A stretch of 64,000 bases of DNA, taken from assembly GCF_002764115.1 (NCBI RefSeq), contig NZ_CP017941.1, positions 186,001-250,000 on the forward strand, written 5' to 3'. Within the stretch, counting starts at the first letter, position 1. The number at the start of each line of letters is the position of its first letter. This document shows, in pieces, positions 18,155 through 27,561 of this stretch. The notes under the pieces are model-generated. The model did not search any database. It was given only the letters and a program-made list of their open reading frames with translations, and was not told the DNA's origin. This stretch comes from Phyllobacterium zundukense (GTDB taxonomy: Bacteria; Pseudomonadota; Alphaproteobacteria; Rhizobiales; Rhizobiaceae). The position numbers and the translations under genes are program-made.

Positions 18155-19129
18155 TTGAAACTTCTGGTTACTGGAATAACGGGAAAGGTAGGAACCAATT
18201 TCCTGCCCGAATTCCTGGCCAATGAAAAATTTTCCGGCTGGTCCCTGCGCGCGCTCTGCAACAACCGCGTCATCGACCATGCAACGATCGAGATCGTACG
18301 CGGTTCATTGTCGGATGAACACACAGTCCGTGCCGCCCTGGATGGCGTGACCCATGTGTTGCATATGGCTGCTGTCAAGGAATCGCCTCATCTGGCGATC
18401 GACGTCGGCGTCAAGGGCATCTTCAACCTGCTTGAGGCCTTCCGTACTTCGAAGGAGGCGAGGCAGTTCATCCTGATCGGCGGCGACTGCTCGGTGGGCC
18501 ACATTTTCCATCCATATGATGCCCCTATTACCGAGAGTTCCCCGCGCCGCGCCTATCCGGGTTGTTACGCACTAACCAAGGTGATCGAGGAAGTCATGCT
18601 CGAGCAATACCGCATTCAGTACGGCATCAATGCCTGCTGCCTTCGGGCACCTTGGATCATGGAGAAGGATGATTTCCGGTACGTGCTGAGCTTCCGTGAC
18701 CAGTTCGGTGGGCCGGCGTGGAGTGAATTCTTGACGGATGAGGCAATCGCTCGACATGCCGAGGCTGGCGCCATCCCATTGCTTCGCGATGCGAGGGGCG
18801 CTCCGCTCAAACGCAATTTCATCCATGTCAGTGACCTTGTCAGCGCAATTCTTCTGACTCTGGGCAATCCGGCAGCCGATGGCGAACTTTTCAACGTCGG
18901 TATGGATGTCCCGGTGGATTACGCCTGCGTCGCGGCCCAACTGAGCGCCTCGCATGGCGTGCCGGTTGTGGAAATTTCGACGCCCTTTCACAGCAACTGG
19001 CTCGACAATACCAAGGCACGAATGTTGCTCGGTTGGCGTCCGACCGTCGATCTTAAGCTTCTTATCCAGCGCGCCTGGGCATATGCCCGAGCGCCCGACG
19101 ACCCGCGCCTTGTCTGGTACCCGGGGTAA
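18155..19129 (+). CDS. NAD-dependent epimerase/dehydratase (extended SDR)
   Basis: The 324-aa protein starts at TTG 18155 with GGAGGGG 7 bases upstream; upstream ATG codons at 18038 and 18059 lack a site. It opens with the Rossmann motif LLVTGITGKVGTNF (GxxGxxG), has HVLHMAAVKES, and the catalytic Tyr-Lys pair in YPGCYALTKVIEE. Extended SDR enzymes epimerise nucleotide sugars or oxidise aldoses and uronates. The position directly before a CUT2 importer suggests a catabolic sugar or uronate dehydrogenase role rather than cell-surface synthesis. Confidence 0.85.
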   Translation: MKLLVTGITGKVGTNFLPEFLANEKFSGWSLRALCNNRVIDHATIEIVRGSLSDEHTVRAALDGVTHVLHMAAVKESPHLAIDVGVKGIFNLLEAFRTSKEARQFILIGGDCSVGHIFHPYDAPITESSPRRAYPGCYALTKVIEEVMLEQYRIQYGINACCLRAPWIMEKDDFRYVLSFRDQFGGPAWSEFLTDEAIARHAEAGAIPLLRDARGAPLKRNFIHVSDLVSAILLTLGNPAADGELFNVGMDVPVDYACVAAQLSASHGVPVVEISTPFHSNWLDNTKARMLLGWRPTVDLKLLIQRAWAYARAPDDPRLVWYPG

Positions 19130-19307
19130 GCGCATGCGCGGTAAGCAATATCCGAAGCCGGCTCCGGGGCGATCCGAATGCGACCGTCCGGGCGGACGCC
19201 CAAAGCAAAGGATATGTACCGCCCTGCGGCAAATGGGTTGCTGCGGGACATTCTGTAAAGTTGAGGGATATGGCCGTGACCATGCTCTCACAATGGGAGG
19301 ATAAACA

Positions 19308-20255
19308 ATGAACCTGAACCTTGCCGTCTCGATCGCCATGGTGGTTTCCGGTCTGGCCGGCCCCGCTGTCGCTCAAGATAAGCCCCAGTTGGCTTTTGTC
19401 GTGAATGCCGCTTCGGACTTCTGGAAGCTCGCCGAAGCCGGCGTCAAGAAGGCCCAAGAGGAGTTGCCGGGCTACGAACTGCAGTTCCGTTATCCGGCTC
19501 AAGGTACCGCTGCCCTCCAGAATGCTCTGATGGATGACCTTGTGGCTGCCGGCACCGATGCGATCATGATATCGTCGGCTGACCCGAAGAACTCCATCGA
19601 CGCATTCAATCGTGTTGCGGCCCAAATCCCGCTGTTCACCACCGACAGTGACGCGCCTGGCAGCAAGCGTATCGCCTATCTTGGTTCCTCCAACACCTTA
19701 GCAGGCGTGCAAGCTGGCGAAATCGCAGTCACCGCGATGCCCAAAGGTGGGAAATGCATGGGTTTCGTCGGGTTCCTGGGAGCCGATAACGCTGTTGAGC
19801 GTATCGCCGGGTTCCGTAAGGCGGTGGAAGGATCCGGGATCGAGCTTGCCGACGTGCGCGGCGACGACGTCGATTTCGCCCGTGCCCGGTCCAATGTCGA
19901 TGACGTGCTTGCCGCCAATCCGGACATCACCTGCATGGTAGGGTTTTATTCCTACAACCCACCAAAGATCTATGAGGCCCTCCAGGCTGCGGGCAAGCTT
20001 GGCGCCATCACGGTCATCGCATTCGACGAAGACCCGATTACCCTCGGTGCGGTGCGGGAAGGCAAGTTCGCCGGAACGGTCGTGCAGGATCCCTACCAGT
20101 GGGGCTATCAAGGCATGCATCTGATGGCGAAATATCTCGAAGGCGACAAGTCGGGGGTTCCGGCGGATGGCCTCATTATTGTTCCAACCAAAGTCATCAA
20201 CGCTTCCAACGTTGATGCCTTCGAGGCGGAACTCAAACAGCGCATTGGCGGGTAA
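19308..20255 (+). CDS. Periplasmic sugar-binding protein, CUT2 type (module 3)
   Basis: The 315-aa protein has a Sec signal (cleavage near PAVAQD) and a clear GGGAGGA before ATG 19308. Typical elements are FVVNAASDFWKLAEAGVKKA, DAIMISSADPKNSIDAFNRV, PLFTTDSDAPGSKRIAYLGSSN and TVIAFDEDPITLGAVREGK. The protein resembles the xylitol/sugar-alcohol or rhamnose type of Peripla_BP_4, but the ligand cannot be assigned. A hairpin follows its stop, ahead of the ATPase gene, which should favour high binding-protein expression. Confidence 0.92.
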   Translation: MNLNLAVSIAMVVSGLAGPAVAQDKPQLAFVVNAASDFWKLAEAGVKKAQEELPGYELQFRYPAQGTAALQNALMDDLVAAGTDAIMISSADPKNSIDAFNRVAAQIPLFTTDSDAPGSKRIAYLGSSNTLAGVQAGEIAVTAMPKGGKCMGFVGFLGADNAVERIAGFRKAVEGSGIELADVRGDDVDFARARSNVDDVLAANPDITCMVGFYSYNPPKIYEALQAAGKLGAITVIAFDEDPITLGAVREGKFAGTVVQDPYQWGYQGMHLMAKYLEGDKSGVPADGLIIVPTKVINASNVDAFEAELKQRIGG

Positions 20256-20276
20256 ACTCCTCCCGGTCAGTGCGCC

Positions 20277-20310
20277 GCATCGGGCACGGGCTGTGCATCC
20301 GGCCCGGTGC
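20277..20310 (+). terminator. Hairpin downstream of binding-protein gene
   Basis: GCATCGGGC (20277-20285) pairs with GCCCGGTGC (20302-20310) with one G-U pair. There is no U-run, so it is more likely an mRNA-stabilising element than a strong terminator. Confidence 0.4.
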
Positions 20311-20384
20311 GAGCTTGTTACTTTGAATATTCGGCCAATAGCGTCGACTATCTCTGCTTCCAGTAAATCAGATGGCCACGATAT

Positions 20385-21914
20385 ATGACGACTAAAGCGG
20401 ATCAGAAACGCCCCCTGTTGGTGCTTGAGAGCATTTCAAAAGCCTATCCCGGCGTGGTGGCCCTCTCCAATGTGTCCATGTCGGTCATGGCTGGCGAAGT
20501 GCTGGCCCTGATCGGAGAGAATGGCGCCGGCAAATCCACGCTGATGAAAATTCTGGGGGGCATTGTACAGCCCAGTTCGGGCCATATCATTGTCGATGAT
20601 GTGCGATGCGACCAATTTTTGGTGACCGAGTCACAATCCGCCGGGATCGCGTTCGTTCATCAGGAACTCAACGTCTTCGACAATCTTGATGTCGCTGCCA
20701 ACATGTTCTTGGGCCGCGAAATACGCTCGGGTTTCCTCGGGCTATTGGATGATAAAACCATGCGTGCCGCAGCCGAACCGCTTCTGCGACGCGTAGGGGC
20801 CACGTTCAAGCCCGACACACCGGTAGCTGATCTGTCATTGGCCGAACGGCAGTTACTCGAAATCGCCAAGGCGCTCTCCATCAAGGCGCGCGTCATCATC
20901 ATGGATGAACCAACGTCGTCACTGACTCTGTCAGAAACGAAAACCCTGATGAACGTCATTGCCGATCTCAAGGCCGAGGGCATTGCCGTCATCTACATAT
21001 CGCATCGTCTGAGCGAGATTGAGGAATGCGCCGACCGTGTCTTCGCGCTGCGCGATGGCAAGGCGGCCGGTGAACTCAGCAAGTTTGAAATAAACCATGA
21101 CGCCATGATCCGGATGATGATCGGACGCGACCTCAATTCGTTATATGCGCCGCCGGCCAACCCTGCGGGAGAGGCTATATTGTCTCTGAGGGCTGTCAGA
21201 ACCAGCGCAAAACCATGGGCTTTGGTCGAATTCGATATCCATTACGGGGAAATTCTGGGAGTGGCCGGACTGGTCGGCGCGGGACGAACGGAACTGGCCG
21301 AGGCCATTTTCGGTATCGGCACCATTCTCGAGGGCGAGATCATGCTGGCGGGCAAGCCGTTCAGGGCGGCTTCGCCGCGTGACGCTATCGAAGCGGGCGT
21401 CTATCTCGTGCCGGAGGATCGCAAACGCACTGGCCTCATATTGGAAAGCGCGATCTGCGAGAATATTTGCCTCGCCGATCTTGGTGCAGTGTCGCGCAAC
21501 GGCTTCGTTTCGCAATACTTGGTTAATGCGCGCGCCGAAGATCAGCGTACAAAACTCGGTATCAGAACCACCAATGTCATGCGCAATACCGCCGAACTCT
21601 CCGGCGGCAACCAACAAAAGGTTGTGTTGGGCAAATGGCTTTCCATGCGGCCGATATTGATCATTTTTGACGAGCCCACCCGCGGCATTGATGTCTCCTC
21701 CAAGGTTGAAATCTACAGGCTCATGCGCGCTTTGGCAGACGCAGGTGTTGGGGTCATGATGATCTCCAGCGACATGGAAGAAGTGATCGGCGTGTCCGAC
21801 CGTATCGTCGTGTTGCGGGAAGGAGAAATCGTCGGATCGCTGTCGCGATCGGAGTTTTCCGAACACAATGTGCTCAAGCTCGCTGTCGGGCAAATCAGGA
21901 AAACCAATGCATAA
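20385..21914 (+). CDS. Sugar ABC importer ATPase, two-domain RbsA type (module 3)
   Basis: The 509-aa protein has two nucleotide-binding domains. The first holds Walker A GENGAGKS (about 45-52), a degenerate signature DLSLAERQL and Walker B VIIMDEP. The second has GLVGAGRTE in place of a full Walker A, signature LSGGNQQ and Walker B LIIFDEPTRG. This asymmetry is normal for the RbsA/XylG family. It powers uptake by the adjacent permease; the stop overlaps the permease start by 8 bases. Confidence 0.93.
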   Translation: MTTKADQKRPLLVLESISKAYPGVVALSNVSMSVMAGEVLALIGENGAGKSTLMKILGGIVQPSSGHIIVDDVRCDQFLVTESQSAGIAFVHQELNVFDNLDVAANMFLGREIRSGFLGLLDDKTMRAAAEPLLRRVGATFKPDTPVADLSLAERQLLEIAKALSIKARVIIMDEPTSSLTLSETKTLMNVIADLKAEGIAVIYISHRLSEIEECADRVFALRDGKAAGELSKFEINHDAMIRMMIGRDLNSLYAPPANPAGEAILSLRAVRTSAKPWALVEFDIHYGEILGVAGLVGAGRTELAEAIFGIGTILEGEIMLAGKPFRAASPRDAIEAGVYLVPEDRKRTGLILESAICENICLADLGAVSRNGFVSQYLVNARAEDQRTKLGIRTTNVMRNTAELSGGNQQKVVLGKWLSMRPILIIFDEPTRGIDVSSKVEIYRLMRALADAGVGVMMISSDMEEVIGVSDRIVVLREGEIVGSLSRSEFSEHNVLKLAVGQIRKTNA

Positions 21915-22935
21915 AAAAGACCTAGGGTTGGCAGTTCTGATCATAATTGTGGGAGCGGTAGTCTATCTGCGAAATCCACTGTTCCTTTCGCCCATCAATC
22001 TGGGCAATACAGCCAACCTAATCGGCCTGTTCGGCCTCTTCGCCATCGGGCAGGGCTTTGTGATCATAACGGGTGGTATCGATCTATCGGTTGGGTCGAT
22101 GATTGCGCTGCTCGGTGTCATATTCGTCGATATGGTGGGGAAGTTCGGAGTGCCGTGGCCGGTGGCGATCCTTGTCGTTATCGCCATCGGAACGCTCCTG
22201 GGACTGGCTCATGGCATTTTGATCACCAAACTCAGGATGCAACCCTTCGTGGTGACACTATGTGGCCTGCTGATCTATCGCGGCGCAGCGCGCGGCTATA
22301 CGGGCGAAGCCACTGCCGGGTTTCCCTTCGGCGCAAACTATCCAGAATTGGAATGGCTGACCATTGGGCGCTCGTTTGGAGTTCCGCACTCCTTCTACGC
22401 CATGATTATCATCGGGGGAGTCTGTTGGTTCCTGCTTCACCGCTCTGTATTTGGCCGGCATTTGCAGGCGGTGGGCAAGAATGAGGATGCGGCACGCTAC
22501 TCGGGCATTCACACCGGTTTCGTCATCACCGCTGCCTATGTTATCTGCGCTGTGCTGACCGCCGTTGCGGCGGTCTATTTCGCTATGTTCACCAGATCGG
22601 TGCAGCCATCGTCACATGGCAATTTCTACGAACTCTACGCTATCGCGGCCGCGGTCTTGGGCGGCTTCTCGTTGCGTGGCGGAGAAGGCTCGATCATCGG
22701 CGTCGTGTTGGGCGTCGTATTGCTTCAAGAGTTGCAGAACTTGGTCAATCTTCTCGGCATACCTTCTTCGCTCAACTTCGCGGTGATGGGAGCGGTGATC
22801 CTGTCCGGGGTTTTGGCAGATCAGCAATTCAACCGTTACCGGGCAAAGAGAAAGGCCGCGAACGCCCTCGGCTTGCTGAATAGAAAAGGCTCGACGCCTC
22901 GTCAGGCGCCGGCCACTACCGACGAGATCAGATAG
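21907..22935 (+). CDS. Sugar ABC importer permease, RbsC type (module 3)
   Basis: The 342-aa protein starts at ATG 21907 inside the ATPase stop region (ATGCATAA overlap), showing tight coupling. It has about 8-10 membrane segments and the motifs GGIDLSVGSMIALLG and AAAVLGGFSLRGGEGS. The C-terminal tail is long, charged and Pro/Ala-rich. It completes module 3. Confidence 0.9.
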   Translation: MHKKDLGLAVLIIIVGAVVYLRNPLFLSPINLGNTANLIGLFGLFAIGQGFVIITGGIDLSVGSMIALLGVIFVDMVGKFGVPWPVAILVVIAIGTLLGLAHGILITKLRMQPFVVTLCGLLIYRGAARGYTGEATAGFPFGANYPELEWLTIGRSFGVPHSFYAMIIIGGVCWFLLHRSVFGRHLQAVGKNEDAARYSGIHTGFVITAAYVICAVLTAVAAVYFAMFTRSVQPSSHGNFYELYAIAAAVLGGFSLRGGEGSIIGVVLGVVLLQELQNLVNLLGIPSSLNFAVMGAVILSGVLADQQFNRYRAKRKAANALGLLNRKGSTPRQAPATTDEIR

Positions 22936-23004
22936 CGGATAGTTTCACCATCTTCGACTGCAAAACAAGTACCTTGTTCCCGAATATCCCCGGTCAAGCC
23001 GTCC

Positions 23005-23841
23005 TCACCGCGGTTTCTCGCTGGCATCATTGGCAATAAAGGCATGCAATGCTGCCGCTACAGGCGTGCCAACGACGGCGAGATCACGTACCGTGCTCAT
23101 GTGATCCCCATCAGCAACGTGCGATGCCCGCACTTCGAGCCCTTGGGCGGAAAGAATGTCCCTGAAGGCATTTGCTTGGATTTTGAAGGGGTAAGTTTCC
23201 AGTTCGCCTGTCATGATAGCGACGCGCGTTGCAAGGTCGTACTCGCGCCGCATCGGCGTAAACCGTCGCACCTCCTCGTCGCTCAAGGCGATCTCGTCAC
23301 GCAGGAAAGACGTCTGCAAGGGTGCGAGGTCGTATAGCCCGCCAAGCAGAAAAGCAGAAATTACACCCGACGGCGCTACGGAGCGATTAAAGAGAAAGGT
23401 CGCAAGATGTGCACCCGCGGAGTGGCCGCTGACGGAAAATCTGCTGGGCGTGGCACCAAAGCGATCGGCATGCGCCAGCAGGAAAGTCTTGGCTTTCAGG
23501 ACCTGACCGATCAGGACCTCCATCCTCGCCATGGGCATCAACGAATAATCGACGATGGCGGCGACCGCGCCGGCGCGGGTGATGGTCTCAGCGACGCAAG
23601 AATAGTCCTCCTTGGAGAACATGCGCCAATAGCCGCCATGGATGAACATGTGGATCGGCATGCCCGAGTCGGCACCATTTGGCAGGAAAATGTCAAGCGT
23701 CTCGCCCGCCTCACGACCGTAGGCGACGTTGGCCTCCATGGCGACGGTGCGGCGAGTGGCGATGCTGCGGGTACGGATATCGCCGACAATGTCGTCGAAA
23801 CTTGCGACATGGTCACGAATGCGGAACGGATCGGCTGCCAC
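23005..23841 (-). CDS. Alpha/beta hydrolase, arylformamidase/esterase-like
   Basis: The 278-aa protein starts best at GTG 23841, because AAGGAGG lies 6 bases upstream and overlaps the ATG at 23856. It has an HGGYW oxyanion motif, the nucleophile elbow GHSAGAHL and a late GDHMST histidine. This is the pattern of BD-FAE and kynurenine-formamidase-like carboxylesterases. It probably hydrolyses an ester, lactone or amide. It follows a dehydrogenase pseudogene by 11 bases, so its operon has been partly lost. Confidence 0.85.
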   Translation of the reverse strand: MAADPFRIRDHVASFDDIVGDIRTRSIATRRTVAMEANVAYGREAGETLDIFLPNGADSGMPIHMFIHGGYWRMFSKEDYSCVAETITRAGAVAAIVDYSLMPMARMEVLIGQVLKAKTFLLAHADRFGATPSRFSVSGHSAGAHLATFLFNRSVAPSGVISAFLLGGLYDLAPLQTSFLRDEIALSDEEVRRFTPMRREYDLATRVAIMTGELETYPFKIQANAFRDILSAQGLEVRASHVADGDHMSTVRDLAVVGTPVAAALHAFIANDASEKPR

Positions 23842-23852
23842 AGTTCCCTCCT

Positions 23853-24822
23853 TCACAAACTTGTCGCGATGTACTTGGCTTCCATGAACTCCGCGAGACC
23901 GTGACGCTGCCCTCCTTCACGTCCAAGGCCGCTCTGCTTCACACCGCAAAAGGGGGCGGCGGGATCGGAGACCAGTCCACGATTGAGCGCGATCATGCCT
24001 GCCTCCACCTTCGAGGCGACGCGCATGCCACGGCCCATGTCGCGGGTATAGATGTAAGCGGCGGGGCCATATTCCGTATCGTTGGCGGCGGCGGCGACCT
24101 CTGCCTCACTCTCGAAACGGTAAAGCGGAGCCACGGGACCGAAAATCTCCTCGCAGCCCATGTCTGAGGCCGGGGAAACATTCGCAAGCACCGTCGGCGA
24201 ATAGAAGGAGCCGCGCCCTGCCGTGGCCCGTCCGCCGCAAAGGACGCGCGCGCCCCGCGAAATGGCGTCCTCAACGAGCCGGTCGATCTTCTCCACCGCC
24301 TTGCGCGTGATCATCGGACCGCATTCCGTATCCGAATCCACACCTGGGCCGACCCTGAGGGCGGCCATGCGCTGGTGAATTTTTCCGCGAAGGCATCATG
24401 GATACCGGACTGGACGAAAATGCGGTTTGCGGCCGTGCATGCCTCGCCCGCATTGCGCATTTTCGCCACCATCAGGCCCTCGATCGCCGCGTCGAGGTCC
24501 GCATCGTCGAACACGATGAACGGCGCGTTGCCGCCGAGTTCCATAGAGCAGGAGATGACATTTTTCGCCGCTTCCGCCAAAAGCGTGCGGCCGAGCCCGT
24601 CGAGCCTGTGAAGGAGAGTTTTCGCACGCGCGGGTCGGCCAGCATGGCGGCGGTGACGGGCCAAGGCGTCGACGTCGTCAGCACATTGACGACGCCCGGC
24701 GGCACGCCAGCCTCTGCCGTCACCAGGACGCGAGCCTGCAGGACCGCATGGTCACGCGGTGCGCCGTGCTCTTCCAGCAGGCGGGTGGCGAGCGCAAGGG
24801 CTGCCACTTCGGATATCCTCAT
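23853..24822 (-). pseudogene. Chimeric pseudogene: LDH2-type N-terminus fused to aldehyde dehydrogenase
   Basis: From ATG 24822 about 37 residues (ISEVAALALATRLLEEHGA, HAVLQARVLVTAEA) match the N-terminus of LDH2-type malate/L-lactate/ureidoglycolate dehydrogenases. At about 24712 the sequence changes to the middle of an aldehyde dehydrogenase: GVPPGVVNVLT, KLSFTGSTG, MELGGNAPFIVFDDADLD and NAGEACTAANR (catalytic Glu and Cys). One-base deletions near 24600 and 24370 shift the frame twice before the C-terminal half (FGPVAPLYRF, GVKQSGLGREG). A deletion therefore joined two genes of one operon, and the product then decayed. Confidence 0.8.
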
Positions 24823-24835
24823 ATTTTTTTCCCTC

Positions 24836-24854
24836 CCTATATAAATCGTATAGG
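24836..24854. promoter_or_regulatory. Inverted repeat, GntR operator candidate
   Basis: CCTATA-TAAATCG-TATAGG forms a perfect 6+6 inverted repeat in the 97-base divergent gap between the chimeric pseudogene and the GntR regulator. A further ATATAGG follows. It is the natural candidate for autoregulation by the GntR protein. Confidence 0.5.
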
Positions 24855-24919
24855 ATATAGGATTGTATTAGCCGCAGCATCGTGTTAGCGATTGAACCTG
24901 TCAAGGGGCAATTCAGCAG

Positions 24920-25618
24920 ATGATTTTGACGAGACCTAAAGAACCATCTGCGAGCACGACCCAGATACCGCGCGCCAACAGCCTGGCCGGCGACGTCTAC
25001 GAAGTGATCTTCAACCAGCTCATGTCGTTGAAGATCGCGCCGGGCGCGCGCATCACGGTCGACAACCTGGTCAAGGAATTCAACGTCTCTCACACGCCGA
25101 TCCGCGAAGCACTCGGCCGGCTTGAAGGCGAGGGTCTCGTCGTCAAGCAGCATCTCGTCGGCTTTCGTGCCGCACCCCAGATCACGCGCCATCGCTTCGA
25201 CGAACTCTATGAACTCCGCTTGTTGCTGGAGCCCGCCGGCGCTGCCAAGGCGGCCCAGGCGATGGACGACGAAAGGCTCGCTATCCTGACGGAGGCCGCA
25301 GGCGTGATGACGCGCAGCGACAACAGGGACGAGCGGGCGAACTATTCGGCTTTCGCCCGAAAGGACGCCATCTTCCACGACCGCATCATGGAATTTGCCG
25401 GCAACGAGCTGATCCGCGAGATGCTGACATTCCAGCACACGCATTTCCACGTCTTCCGCCTGATGTTCCATCGCCGCGTGACCGAGGAGGCGCTCGGCGA
25501 ACACCAGACGCTGCTCGATGCCTTCGCGGCTCACGACCCCGACGCCGCGGCGAACGCAATGCGCATCCATATCGAACATTCGCGCGACCGGCTGCTGCCG
25601 GCATTCGACGAATTCTGA
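24920..25618 (+). CDS. GntR-family regulator, FCD subfamily
   Basis: The 232-aa protein has a single winged helix (about 22-78: VDNLVKEFNVSHTPIREALGRLEGEGLV) and an FCD ligand domain with metal-type residues (DAIFHDRIM, EHQTLLDAF, IEHSRDRL). The pattern is that of regulators of carboxylate and sugar-acid catabolism. It is divergent from the hydrolase and chimeric pseudogene and directly precedes the DJ-1-like gene, either of which it may control. Confidence 0.9.
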   Translation: MILTRPKEPSASTTQIPRANSLAGDVYEVIFNQLMSLKIAPGARITVDNLVKEFNVSHTPIREALGRLEGEGLVVKQHLVGFRAAPQITRHRFDELYELRLLLEPAGAAKAAQAMDDERLAILTEAAGVMTRSDNRDERANYSAFARKDAIFHDRIMEFAGNELIREMLTFQHTHFHVFRLMFHRRVTEEALGEHQTLLDAFAAHDPDAAANAMRIHIEHSRDRLLPAFDEF

Positions 25619-25673
25619 GTAACCCGACAGGCAAGGAAGCGCCTGCCCGACCTGACAACGAGGAGGAGAACCC

Positions 25674-26267
25674 ATGCCAGGCAAGAAAATCCTGATGCTC
25701 ACCGGCGATTTCACCGAGGAGTACGAAATCTTCGTCTACCAGCAGGCCATGGAGGCCGTCGGCCATACGGTGCACGTCGTCTGCCCGGACAAGAAGGCCG
25801 GCGACATCCTCAGGACGTCACTGCACGATTTCGAGGGTGACCAGACCTACACCGAAAAACTCGGGCACAACGTCACCATCAACAAGACGTTTTCCGAAGC
25901 CGAGAAACAGCTCGACCAGTATCACGCCGTCTACTGCGCCGGCGGGCGCGGGCCGGAATATATCCGCACCGACAAGCGGGTGCAGGCGATGGTGCGCCAT
26001 TTCCACGACGAGAAGAAGCCGATCTTCACCATCTGCCACGGGGTCCAGATCCTGATCGCGGTCGATGGCGTCGTTCGCGGCAAGAAGGTGGGCGCACTTG
26101 GGGCCTGCGAACCCGAAGTCACCCTGGCAGGCGGCACGTACATCGACCTCTCTCCGACCGAGGCCTATGTCGATGGTACGATGGTTTCCGCCAAGGGTTG
26201 GACGGCGCTCGCCGCCTTCATCCGCGAATGCCTGAAGGTGCTGGGAACGGAAATCCGCCACACCTGA
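25674..26267 (+). CDS. DJ-1/PfpI-family protein
   Basis: The 197-aa protein starts at ATG 25674 after GAGGAGGAG. It has the Glu of the N-terminal loop (TGDFTEEYE) and the nucleophile elbow FTICHGVQ (Cys about 122), and ends with the family helix. DJ-1/PfpI proteins act as glyoxalases, amide hydrolases or isonitrile-type hydratases. It lies 55 bases after the GntR gene, probably co-transcribed, and ends in a strong hairpin shared with the convergent M24 operon. Confidence 0.9.
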   Translation: MPGKKILMLTGDFTEEYEIFVYQQAMEAVGHTVHVVCPDKKAGDILRTSLHDFEGDQTYTEKLGHNVTINKTFSEAEKQLDQYHAVYCAGGRGPEYIRTDKRVQAMVRHFHDEKKPIFTICHGVQILIAVDGVVRGKKVGALGACEPEVTLAGGTYIDLSPTEAYVDGTMVSAKGWTALAAFIRECLKVLGTEIRHT

Positions 26268-26287
26268 GACGACGGGACCAAGAAACG

Positions 26288-26320
26288 AAAGGCCCGGCAG
26301 ATGACAACTGCCGGGCCTTT
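26288..26320. terminator. Bidirectional Rho-independent terminator
   Basis: AAAGGCCCGGCAG (26288-26300) is a perfect complement of CTGCCGGGCCTTT (26308-26320) with a 7-base loop. T and A runs at each end let it work in both directions between the convergent DJ-1-like and M24 genes. Confidence 0.85.
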
Positions 26321-26340
26321 CTTTGCGGTTGGGCTTGCAA

Positions 26341-27528
26341 TCACACTCCGCCGCGGTTCCAGCCGCGGCCGCGGTCGCCGAACATCTCGTAGCCGCCATG
26401 GGTGATGGCGAGCGTGTCCTCCAGCTTGATGAAGCCGCGCTTCGGGTGAAGCATCGTCGTCTCGACCGAGATCACCATGCCGGCTTCCAGCGGCCTGTCG
26501 GCATCGATGCCCTCATAGGCGACGGGGTGGTTCGTCATGAGGAACGGCGCTTCGTGGCTGATCAGGCCCATGCCGTGGCAGAAGAAGTCGGTGAAGGCCG
26601 CCGACGGCGAGGCCTTGAGTACGGCTTCCGCCGCCACGATCATCTCACTGCCCGCAGCCCCTGCCCTGACCCTGGCGAAAGCCGTCTGCTGGATGGACCC
26701 CACCTCGGCCAGAAGGTCCTCAAGCTCCGCATCCGGCTCACCGAGCACGCCCATGCGGCAGAGGTCACCGATGTAGCCGTGATAGTTACCGCCGGAATCG
26801 ATCGACAGCACCTCGCCCTCGGCCCAGGGCTGCGGCGAGGCGGCGCGGTTGTGGCTGGATCCCAGCGTCAGCAGGCAATATTCGAAATGCAGGCCGCGGT
26901 TCGTTTCCTCCCGCCGCAGTTGCTCGATGATCTCCGTCTTCGTCGAGCCAGCGCGGGCCGCCGCGATCGTCGCCAGCATCGAGTCGGTGATCAGTTCGGA
27001 GGCGCGCCTCAGCTTTGCCAGTTCATCCGGCGTCTTGACGGCCCTTAGCCGCTCCAGCGCATGCGTGGCATCGGCGAATCGCGCGCCCTCCAGCCGCGAG
27101 GCAAGGAGGTCGCGGGCGTCGGACGGCAGGAAGGCCGGCTCGATGCCGATGCGCCCGCCGGCCTTGCCGATCTTCTTCAGGTGCTCGACGGCGAGCCCGG
27201 CGGCATCCTGCGTGCCCCAGGTCGCCGTATGCACGGCGGGCGTCCAGAACGGATTGTTCTTGTGCTCTCCGCCCTCCATGCGGTTGCCCACATAGGCCGA
27301 GTGGTCCGGCGCGCCCTTATCGTAGATCACTATTGGCAGATACCGGCTATGGCCGATCGCATCCATGGCCGCGAAGAAGATGAACTTGTAACCGCCCATC
27401 AGATATTGCGTGTTGTGCTTGGAGGTGGCGACGATGACGTCGATACCGGCTTCGTCCATGAGCCGGTCGAGCTTGGCCGTATCGAACGGCGGCACGGCGG
27501 GCCTTGTTTCCTCTGCATTAATGTTCAT
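26341..27528 (-). CDS. M24-family metallopeptidase (creatinase/Xaa-Pro dipeptidase fold)
   Basis: The 395-aa protein has a creatinase-type N-domain and a pita-bread C-domain. All five metal ligands are present: SIDSGG, GDLCRM, CHGMGL, SVETTM and KLEDT (Asp, Asp, His, Glu, Glu). Thus it should be a metal-dependent hydrolase, unlike creatinase, which lacks the metal. The operon (UPF0261, TIM barrel, cupin, M24) suggests cleavage of a C-N or lactam-like bond in an unusual substrate rather than general peptide turnover. It is the last gene, ending at the shared terminator. Confidence 0.88.
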   Translation of the reverse strand: MNINAEETRPAVPPFDTAKLDRLMDEAGIDVIVATSKHNTQYLMGGYKFIFFAAMDAIGHSRYLPIVIYDKGAPDHSAYVGNRMEGGEHKNNPFWTPAVHTATWGTQDAAGLAVEHLKKIGKAGGRIGIEPAFLPSDARDLLASRLEGARFADATHALERLRAVKTPDELAKLRRASELITDSMLATIAAARAGSTKTEIIEQLRREETNRGLHFEYCLLTLGSSHNRAASPQPWAEGEVLSIDSGGNYHGYIGDLCRMGVLGEPDAELEDLLAEVGSIQQTAFARVRAGAAGSEMIVAAEAVLKASPSAAFTDFFCHGMGLISHEAPFLMTNHPVAYEGIDADRPLEAGMVISVETTMLHPKRGFIKLEDTLAITHGGYEMFGDRGRGWNRGGV

Positions 27529-27561
27529 CGTTTTTCCTCCCAGAAGATGTGTGGCCCGGCT

